Virus record (IMG/VR): IMGVR_UViG_3300032294_000463
Coordinates: 1-22,631 of that record
Strand: one strand, 5' to 3'
Length of the DNA stretch: 22,631 nucleotides
Origin: a virus
The notes under the pieces were generated by a model. It was not told the DNA's origin and did no database searches. It was given only the letters and a program-made list of their open reading frames with translations. This document shows positions 14,875 through 20,552 of the stretch, in pieces (positions within the stretch are counted from its first letter, which is position 1; each line of letters begins with the position of its first letter). Made by a program: the position numbers and the translations under genes.

Positions 14875-15899
14875 TAGATAATGCTCATCTCACCTGGGAA
14901 GTAGTACTTGCAGAGGTCCGAAAGGCTCTTCGGGAGATTTTCATCAATCATGTGTTGCATAAGTTTGGTGTCGTAAATGTTTACGATGTTTGGCATTCCG
15001 TGCCTAGAAAGAAACTTAGTGTCGAACTGAGCCTTATGAAAGATCTTCTTGGTCCCCTCATTGGTGAAAATTTTATTCAACGTGGTCTGTACATGAGACA
15101 TCCACTTGTCCGGTTGGTTAAATTCTTTGTGATAGACAGGAATAATGAATGTCTTCTGACCGGATGTTGAGTCGAATGATAGAGCTATAGTTTGAATCTC
15201 ATCCTTGATGAAATCAAGGCCTGTGGTTTCAATATCGACTGCAACGTCACAATCTACATATCTCTCTAACGAGGTTAGCTCGCTTATCGTGAAGATAAGC
15301 TCCCACGCAAATTCAGATTGCGTATTGGTTTTTGTGTAGTGTAGCTCAATAGCATTCTGGATGTCCAGGCCAAACAGATACTCATTCTGAGGCTCCACTA
15401 TTACCTGATAAGGGTGGTAAATTGCTACAACAGGAATGCCGTTGTAATCAAAAGACTTCCCTCGCTTATCCATGATACCAGATTTCTTTGTAAGCATAAC
15501 CATAGGAAGGTTACCACACACAAAGATTAGTTTTGGATTGCAGGATTTAATTGTAGCTGCGATGTGGGCGCGGCAAATATCCTTATCATCCTTGGTCATG
15601 TCCTTATCTTTTACAGATGGGCACTTGACCGCTGCCGTGTACTCTATGGCGGGGATAAGATGGCTTAATCCCAACTTGGAGAGAGTATCTTCAATTAAGT
15701 TCTGCTCCTTGGATGAAAATGGAGTCAATTCCCCAAATTCTAACTTAAAGGACTCTGACACAAATAAGATTTCACACTGTTTATTGAACCCTTCCTCCTC
15801 ATGGTCCATAATCGAGTGGCAAATCTTACTCTTATCGAGAATAGTGCAGCCTTGGCACCCACTATTTAAAGATTTAAATGGGTCTGGTATAATCCGCAT
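14874..15899 (-). CDS. DNA polymerase N-terminal piece: UDG-like Fe-S domain plus Exo I/II
   Basis: The protein has 341 residues. The first 165 look like a family 4 uracil-DNA glycosylase: C15-x2-C18, then C93 (AVKCP) and C109 (DICRA), the spacing of its 4Fe-4S ligands, and YHPYQVI at the end. The catalytic GEAPG loop is replaced by SESFK, so glycosylase activity is unlikely. The same UDG-like fusion is known in SPO1 polymerase. The second half is a DnaQ-like 3'-5' exonuclease with Exo I VDIETTG (D222, E224) and Exo II FHKAQFDTKFL (D293). It stops at FPGEMSII before Exo III. There is no Shine-Dalgarno sequence. A TATAAT ends only three bases before the ATG. It is transcribed divergently from the sigma-like gene, 13 bases away. 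Confidence 0.88.
   Translation of the reverse strand: MRIIPDPFKSLNSGCQGCTILDKSKICHSIMDHEEEGFNKQCEILFVSESFKLEFGELTPFSSKEQNLIEDTLSKLGLSHLIPAIEYTAAVKCPSVKDKDMTKDDKDICRAHIAATIKSCNPKLIFVCGNLPMVMLTKKSGIMDKRGKSFDYNGIPVVAIYHPYQVIVEPQNEYLFGLDIQNAIELHYTKTNTQSEFAWELIFTISELTSLERYVDCDVAVDIETTGLDFIKDEIQTIALSFDSTSGQKTFIIPVYHKEFNQPDKWMSHVQTTLNKIFTNEGTKKIFHKAQFDTKFLSRHGMPNIVNIYDTKLMQHMIDENLPKSLSDLCKYYFPGEMSII
15888..15893 (+). promoter_or_regulatory. TATAAT -10 element for the sigma-like gene
   Basis: The plus strand reads GGTATAATCCGCATAC, ending 19 bases before the proposed GTG at 15913. A second candidate, TATTAT at 15902-15907, would make the mRNA leaderless. There is no -35 box. It lies inside the 5' end of the polymerase gene on the other strand. 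Confidence 0.35.
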
Positions 15900-15902
15900 A
15901 CT

Positions 15903-15908
15903 ATTATA
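15903..15908 (-). promoter_or_regulatory. ATATAATAGTA -10 element before the polymerase gene
   Basis: The minus strand reads AAATATAATAGTATG. It shares TATAATAGTA with the sites at 16893 and 19896. Only three bases separate it from the ATG at 15899, so the transcript would have no leader, or the true start site lies a little further upstream. Confidence 0.4.
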
Positions 15909-15912
15909 TTTT

Positions 15913-16275
15913 GTGTCTAATTATCTTGATAACAAGAAATTTGAAAGCTTAATAAAGCTTCATTGCTCGGGAAATTACGAATCTCAAGATGAGCTAATGG
16001 GATGTTTCGACATCCTAATCTCCAACATCATAGACGCCTTTCACTTTAAAGTGGACAAAGAAGACGCAAAACAGGATTGTTTCCTGCTTATACTAAAGAC
16101 TTTACGCAACTTTAATCCGGCGAATGGGTCTGCGTTCAATTACTTTACGACCGTTATAGTTAACAACTTGAAGTTAGTTGCAACTAAGATAAAGAGACAC
16201 AGATTAAAGTTGGAAGCTTATTATGAACACAAGCACGGGGTGAGGTTGAATCACCCTGATACTAGTTCGTGCTGA
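15913..16275 (+). CDS. 55: Late sigma factor, T4 gp55-like (short)
   Basis: The protein has 120 residues from GTG 15913 (an ATG at 15997 would give 92). The recognisable part is sigma-70 region 2-like: EDAKQDCFLLILKTLRNFNP then GSAFNYFTTVIVNNLKLV, which matches the core-binding and -10-recognising helices of T4 gp55 and its cyanophage relatives, followed by a basic helix (KIKRHRLKLEAYYEHKH). T4 gp55 has 185 residues and directs late transcription at promoters with only a -10 TATAAATA. The short form here would also read just a -10 box, consistent with the TATAAT sites lacking -35 boxes in this window. There is no Shine-Dalgarno sequence before the GTG. The 3' end overlaps the convergent gene by 25 bases. 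Confidence 0.65.
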   Translation: MSNYLDNKKFESLIKLHCSGNYESQDELMGCFDILISNIIDAFHFKVDKEDAKQDCFLLILKTLRNFNPANGSAFNYFTTVIVNNLKLVATKIKRHRLKLEAYYEHKHGVRLNHPDTSSC

Positions 16276-16583
16276 ATTGCTGTGCAGTTATCTACGAATC
16301 TTACAGACACTTCCCCGTTCTGAACTTCAAAAGTTAGCAGAGTGGGAACATAGTTTAGATTCTCAGGGAGATTAAACTCGCGCCGCATGATTGAGTAAGC
16401 ATCGGGCAAATCGAATAGATTCACCCGCGATACGATGCCTTTAATTTTCTTGGCAGCCTTGTCCCAAGGAGTATAAAAAATTACCTGATGATGAAGTCGA
16501 TCACCACGATCTTGGGCATAGCGGATGCAATTGACAAAAACTCGTAATTTGTCGTAACTATTTATACTACGGGGAATGTTCAT
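16251..16583 (-). CDS. Protein of unknown function next to the sigma gene
   Basis: The protein has 110 residues with no family I recognise. It appears to be a compact alpha/beta protein: helix (SYDKLRVFVNCIRYAQDRG), strand (HHQVIFYTP), then alternating strands (TLLTFEVQNGEVSVRFVDN). The start is fixed by the ATGA overlap with the upstream gene (16580-16583). Its last 25 bases are antisense to the 3' end of the sigma-like gene. The two small minus-strand genes here form a pair from the divergent promoter at 16886-16915. Confidence 0.7.
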   Translation of the reverse strand: MNIPRSINSYDKLRVFVNCIRYAQDRGDRLHHQVIFYTPWDKAAKKIKGIVSRVNLFDLPDAYSIMRREFNLPENLNYVPTLLTFEVQNGEVSVRFVDNCTAIQHELVSG

Positions 16584-16885
16584 GGAGGTGTGATTACTGA
16601 TGATAAGTAAATACCCGAAGCTGAAAGCTGCTCTTGGAGAGCGGCATCCTTCATAATCTGCTCCGATACCTTCTGGAGCTTATCATTTAGATGCTCAATT
16701 CCGTTAAAGAAAATCTGCTTCAGGAACTCCTCTTGCGAAAGTTCTGGTGGCTTAACTACGTCAGTCCAGTTCTTAAATCCCTGGGCTTCGTCCTTGCTTA
16801 GTTTAATTGTTAGTTTCATACGTCCTCTACTTCTTTCTTCGGTTTGTATATTCCAGTTAGAACCTAGTAATTTAATTTTATCCAT
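16580..16885 (-). CDS. Small helical protein of unknown function
   Basis: The protein has 101 residues. It has a strand-like N-terminus (MKLTIKLSKDEAQGF, resembling the ribbon of ribbon-helix-helix proteins), then WTDVVKPPELSQEEFLKQIFFNGIEH and a charged helix (LNDKLQKVSEQIMKD), ending SGIYLSSVITPP. RHH-type DNA binding or a small RNA-polymerase partner is possible. In T4 the late co-activator gp33 is a small helical protein working with gp55, but sequence alone does not support that name. It is transcribed divergently from the resolvase-like gene 30 bases away, with CTATTATAG just before its ATG and no clear ribosome site. Confidence 0.7.
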   Translation of the reverse strand: MDKIKLLGSNWNIQTEERSRGRMKLTIKLSKDEAQGFKNWTDVVKPPELSQEEFLKQIFFNGIEHLNDKLQKVSEQIMKDAALQEQLSASGIYLSSVITPP

Positions 16886-16892
16886 CGAGGTC

Positions 16893-16899
16893 TATAATA
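16893..16899. promoter_or_regulatory. Near-palindromic CTATAATAG promoter element between divergent genes
   Basis: The plus strand reads GGTCTATAATAGTACGAGG. TATAAT (16893-16898) would serve the resolvase-like gene, with GAGGA ahead of the ATG at 16916. Read on the minus strand it is CTATTATAG, eight bases before the ATG at 16885. One site could serve both directions. CGAGG is repeated on both flanks (16886-16890, 16903-16907). Confidence 0.5.
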
Positions 16900-16915
16900 G
16901 TACGAGGATAAAAAT

Positions 16916-17473
16916 ATGAAAGATGATTTTGATTTAAAAAATCTGGTGGAGTCCAAGAAGAAAAGAAAAAACAGTAGAACCAAGGGTAACACCTTTGAGC
17001 GAAAAGTGTGTAAGATACTTAACGAGCACTTTAAGACTACTGAATTTATTAGATCCCCTGGATCTGGAGCTTTCTCTACAACTCATAAACTACCAGAACA
17101 CTTAATGTTTAGTGGTGATTTAATTACACCTAAAAGCTTTAAGTTCACTATTGAGTGTAAGAAAGGATATAATAAAGAAAACATTGGATCTTTATTTAAT
17201 CCTAAGTCAGATTTAATGTCATTTATAGCCCAAGCTGAGAAAGATTCTGTGAAAATAAATAAAAATTTCCTGTTGATCTTTCAGCAAGATAGAAAGGATA
17301 TTCTTTGCTTGTTCAATGAAAAGAAATCCCTAACTTTGGCGACATACGCTGAAAACAAAACTCATGTTTTTTTGAACTTTAACAATAACAGGTATATGAT
17401 ATGTAAGCTAGAGGATCTACTAGAGATAACCAAGACTTACAATGCTTGGCACCTTTGGTACACTAGTTGTTGA
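16916..17473 (+). CDS. PD-(D/E)XK nuclease, Holliday-junction-resolvase-like
   Basis: The protein has 185 residues. It has a basic N-terminal stretch (SKKKRKNSRTKGNTFERKV) with the conserved Glu of the first helix, RSPGSGAF, then SGDLITP (catalytic Asp) and TIECKKG (E-x-K), the core order of Hjc/PD-(D/E)XK nucleases. Such enzymes cut branched recombination intermediates before packaging, the job done in T4 by the unrelated gp49. The C-terminal half is less typical and ends AWHLWYTSC. The ATG follows GAGGATAAAAAT, a good ribosome site. Its 3' end overlaps the convergent 808-residue gene by 11 bases. It could also be a nuclease of other specificity. Confidence 0.75.
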   Translation: MKDDFDLKNLVESKKKRKNSRTKGNTFERKVCKILNEHFKTTEFIRSPGSGAFSTTHKLPEHLMFSGDLITPKSFKFTIECKKGYNKENIGSLFNPKSDLMSFIAQAEKDSVKINKNFLLIFQQDRKDILCLFNEKKSLTLATYAENKTHVFLNFNNNRYMICKLEDLLEITKTYNAWHLWYTSC

Positions 17474-19889
17474 TTTGATTCTTTAGGATATTTGAAAATT
17501 CAACTAGCATGTTAGCTAATTTCATGCTAGCAGATGAGAGTTTAATGTCTCTACTAGAAGTAATACTTTCTGACCCTCTTATTACATTAGCTTTCCTACT
17601 TCTCTTTCTTAAAGCTTTTTTAGATATATGACATTCAGTTACTGCTCTGCCGCTATTTTCTACCATAACTTTTACGGTAACTGAATCAGCATCATCTATT
17701 TTACTTTTTACATGAATTGATCTTCCGTCGAAATTAACTTCATAATTATCTGCATTATTCCCATCCAGCATATTAGTTAATGGAGAGAAGAATTCGTTCT
17801 GTCTACAAACGTGTAACTCTGCGGTAGCCAGTGAACCCGCAGTAAATAATGGGTTATTCCTGCACCCCCCAGCAAAAAATGCTTCTGTTGCAATATAAGC
17901 TAAAGCTGCTCTTTTTTGTGCAGGGTTGGACCCATTTATTTTTTTTTCAAGCATTTTATTTTTAATATAGGTCTTCATCAAACCTTTCAATCTTTCTGGA
18001 TCTTTCTCCCCTTTTATGGCATCTTTAAGTTCTGTATACATTTCATCGTTTATTAAATTTTTATAATCTGAATTCTTTTTCAATTCATTTAAGAAAGTTT
18101 CAGCAAATTTATTTACGGTATTTAAATTTATTTGTTTGCCATCTTTTGTAAGAGTAAGCTTTGGTCCAAGTTTTTTTATATTTTCTTCCATACTACTAAA
18201 ATCTTTCTCTAACCCTCTATTAGATTGAACGTCTGTGTCGGTCAGTCCAAGATTTGTTTTCGCTGCATCAGAGAATATACTTAACTTCTCCATTTCTTCT
18301 GGTGTGCAATTTTCTTTAGAACAATTCGTACCTAGCATTAGGGATTTTCTTGTGTTCTCAGATAATGTTCCTAACTTGGCTCCTTTGTCAAAATCTATGT
18401 AATTTTTCATACTATTTCCAACTATGAAATAGTTTCTCTTTACGTCTTTGGGGCAAGTTTTAGCTTTTTGTTTATCTGAACAAAGTTTTTCAAGGTTTGA
18501 CTCAACTATCATTCCCTCAGCTTCCTCTCTTGACATGCCCTGTCTGACTAGACCACTAATAGCATCTTCTTTTGATTTATATATCTCTACTGTATCATCT
18601 CTTAGCCCAGCACCAGTTTCAGAAGCTACTCTAATAGCGAAGTCTGGTCTTCTAACTCTCAGTCCATGAACTGTAAATCTAGCAGATCTTTGGAGAACTA
18701 TTTTAGCAACGTCTGGGCCATGTATTCTAGCTAGATGAACTAAGGCTAGTGAGTCTTCGTCAGTTAGAGGAACGGAGAACTCCCCCTCATCTTCTTTTTG
18801 CTGTTCAAATATTTCTAGGATTGCTTCATTAATTTCATTTCTTGCCTGCTCCATTTCACTAATTAAAGCATCCAAAGACTCTTTGCAGTTATCATACTCT
18901 TTTGCTTTCTGCGGGTTAGCGCAATCAAGTGCCATATGCACTACGATGGCTTGCTTTTCTAAAAATTCTCCTCTGAGGTTTGCTCCTCCAATTATATCTC
19001 TACCTAAATCTACAGTGTCTAACTCGCATCCAATAGATTTGGCACCCTCACCAAATAAATTATTCATGTAGTTAGAAGAGTCTGAAAAGAATAACCCATT
19101 TCCATTTTCAATATTATCCTTAACTACAAAGCCACCTCTTTTAACTTTCTTGAAGTTTGTTTTGAATTTGGTACATTCTTCTTCGTTTAGCGGCTCCCCT
19201 TTTTTGAACTTCTCAATTGCATCAAGCATATTATTTGAAAGTTCTTTTTTTACTTCTTCTGATAGATTATTCTTTGCCTTCGTTACTTTGAATCTCCCAT
19301 CTGGAGTTTGCTCAAAACTATAACCTTCTTCAATCATCTTAGCGATTGAACCGGACGAGCTATCCCCAGAGAATTTCTTAATTGTTGCCGCTTGGAACCA
19401 TTCTTTTTCTCTTGGGTTTTTTAGGTTAGACAAAATTCTTTTTATAAAATCTGGTGGTTCCGGTAATCCAATCCCTAATTGTTGTGCAAATTTATCTGTA
19501 GGGAACCATGAGAATAATTTTTTTAATAAACTTACTTGGGCAGTATGTTCTTGGTCTTGCCCCTTATCCATTGTTTTCTTTGCTCCGCCCCCAGATAATA
19601 AACTTACAAAGTCGTTATAGTTTTGTTTTGCGTTTGCAGATCCGGTGACTGCTCTTTCAGGTCTGGCACCTGGGAATCCATTAAAAATTATTCTGCCTTC
19701 ATCGTTTAAATAAACAAAAGAATTTGGGATTTCTGCAACAGGAATTTTTATTCCAGGCTGTGAAGCTTGCCCTATATAAGTATCTGCCAATCCTTTAGCC
19801 TGTGGATCTAATTGCACAGCTTCTAGTAGCTTAAGACTTCTTTTTTTAAGTCTTGAATAACTCTCAAGTAGTTCTTGGAAATAATTCAT
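17463..19889 (-). CDS. Large phage protein of unknown function, possibly virion-associated
   Basis: The protein has 808 residues with no family I can name. Charged, mostly helical segments alternate with short strand regions. It has no signal peptide or membrane segment. It begins MNYFQELLESYSRLKKRSLKLLEA, an amphipathic helix whose spacing recalls the capsid-targeting peptide of T4 internal proteins (MKTYQEFI). Residues around 400-440 contain RRPDFAIRVASETGAGLRDD, and the last 70 include basic KKALRKRSRKAN. Cysteines are scattered (CSKENC, CSDKQKAKTCPKD). It lies alone between the tail genes and the resolvase, with its own CTATAATAG promoter directly after the tail terminator, which suggests late expression. 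There is no Shine-Dalgarno sequence, and TATAAT sits exactly six bases from the ATG. An internal head or structural protein is my best guess. Confidence 0.8.
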   Translation of the reverse strand: MNYFQELLESYSRLKKRSLKLLEAVQLDPQAKGLADTYIGQASQPGIKIPVAEIPNSFVYLNDEGRIIFNGFPGARPERAVTGSANAKQNYNDFVSLLSGGGAKKTMDKGQDQEHTAQVSLLKKLFSWFPTDKFAQQLGIGLPEPPDFIKRILSNLKNPREKEWFQAATIKKFSGDSSSGSIAKMIEEGYSFEQTPDGRFKVTKAKNNLSEEVKKELSNNMLDAIEKFKKGEPLNEEECTKFKTNFKKVKRGGFVVKDNIENGNGLFFSDSSNYMNNLFGEGAKSIGCELDTVDLGRDIIGGANLRGEFLEKQAIVVHMALDCANPQKAKEYDNCKESLDALISEMEQARNEINEAILEIFEQQKEDEGEFSVPLTDEDSLALVHLARIHGPDVAKIVLQRSARFTVHGLRVRRPDFAIRVASETGAGLRDDTVEIYKSKEDAISGLVRQGMSREEAEGMIVESNLEKLCSDKQKAKTCPKDVKRNYFIVGNSMKNYIDFDKGAKLGTLSENTRKSLMLGTNCSKENCTPEEMEKLSIFSDAAKTNLGLTDTDVQSNRGLEKDFSSMEENIKKLGPKLTLTKDGKQINLNTVNKFAETFLNELKKNSDYKNLINDEMYTELKDAIKGEKDPERLKGLMKTYIKNKMLEKKINGSNPAQKRAALAYIATEAFFAGGCRNNPLFTAGSLATAELHVCRQNEFFSPLTNMLDGNNADNYEVNFDGRSIHVKSKIDDADSVTVKVMVENSGRAVTECHISKKALRKRSRKANVIRGSESITSSRDIKLSSASMKLANMLVEFSNILKNQINN

Positions 19890-19895
19890 ACTACT

Positions 19896-19901
19896 ATTAT
19901 A
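19896..19901 (-). promoter_or_regulatory. TACTATAATAGTA -10 element, putative leaderless promoter
   Basis: The minus strand reads TACTATAATAGTAGTATG. TATAAT ends six bases before the ATG at 19889, placing +1 on the A of the start codon. The 13-mer TACTATAATAGTA is palindromic apart from its centre base. It lies three bases beyond the terminator hairpin. Confidence 0.55.
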
Positions 19902-19903
19902 GT

Positions 19904-19935
19904 AAAATAGCCTACCCTAATTGGTAGGCTATTTT
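19904..19935 (-). terminator. Hairpin terminator after the tail tube gene (bidirectional shape)
   Basis: A perfect 13-bp inverted repeat, AAAATAGCCTACC (19904-19916) and GGTAGGCTATTTT (19923-19935), has a 6-base loop. Runs of A and T at the stem base give a U-tract in either direction. It lies 25 bases after the tail tube stop (19960), and no plus-strand gene ends here. Confidence 0.88.
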
Positions 19936-19959
19936 TAATTAGGGATAGGTAAATTAAAA

Positions 19960-20547
19960 TTAAGCGTAGTTGAAGTAGTCGAGGAAATCATATCTAAACT
20001 CTACTTCAATAGTTGAGAAATCGTTGTTGTTATAGTTCTTTTCTGAGAATCTAACTGACTTTGGATAAACTCCATAGAACTCAATAGCAGCATGAGGATT
20101 ACGAGTATTATCTAGCTCTAATACCCGCATCTTAGCAATCTTAAATGAGTTATTACCTGGGCCTCCTGGGGCAGCTATGGCAGTAGCGTCGCCAGTCACA
20201 GGATTGTAAATGGACTTAAACCAAGTCCAAAGTACAGCACAGGTACGACGCATATAAAGGTTATCAAAGGTAATTGACACCGAATCAAACGTAGGAAGAC
20301 CAGGATAGTAAACCCGATCATTGACACGATTGACAGCGATATCCTCTACCCCGTAGCCTACAGCACCTACTTGCTTTGCAGCTAGTGTAAGGTCCGTTGT
20401 TTGCTGCACACCAATCGCAGGAGGCAGTCCAAAGAATTGCACCTCAAATTGATATGCCCGGACGGAATCAAGAGACGTTGAGATTACGGGTAAGCTCTCT
20501 CCCTTTCTAAACGGACGATAACTGTTACGAAAATAGCTTTGAACCAT
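19960..20547 (-). CDS. 19: Tail tube protein, T4 gp19-like
   Basis: The protein has 195 residues (T4 gp19 163). It forms the inner tube through which DNA passes. Family features are an N-terminal strand with RAYQFEVQFFGLP, a middle PTFDSVSITFDNLYMRR, WTWFKSIYNP, and a C-terminal AAIEFYGVYPKSVRFSE and STIEVEFRYDFLDYF, a typical tail-tube end. A Gly/Pro/Ala-rich loop (about 124-133, AIAAPGGPGN) is a likely insertion. GGAT ahead of the ATG (GTGGATAATCAATATG) is the ribosome site. Its gene starts six bases after the sheath stop, so both are made from one mRNA that ends at the terminator 19904-19935. Confidence 0.94.
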   Translation of the reverse strand: MVQSYFRNSYRPFRKGESLPVISTSLDSVRAYQFEVQFFGLPPAIGVQQTTDLTLAAKQVGAVGYGVEDIAVNRVNDRVYYPGLPTFDSVSITFDNLYMRRTCAVLWTWFKSIYNPVTGDATAIAAPGGPGNNSFKIAKMRVLELDNTRNPHAAIEFYGVYPKSVRFSEKNYNNNDFSTIEVEFRYDFLDYFNYA

Positions 20548-20552
20548 ATTGA

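Noticed and set aside
14872-14880. Programmed -1 frameshift joining polymerase pieces 1 and 2
   Set aside because: The overlap region has no X-XXY-YYZ slippery heptamer and no obvious downstream stem-loop. The TAATG layout fits reinitiation better.
15472-15912. Long plus-strand open frame upstream of the sigma-like gene
   Set aside because: The stretch before 15913 is antisense to the UDG-like domain, whose protein features are clear. The sigma-like sequence is recognisable only after 15913, where a GTG is available.
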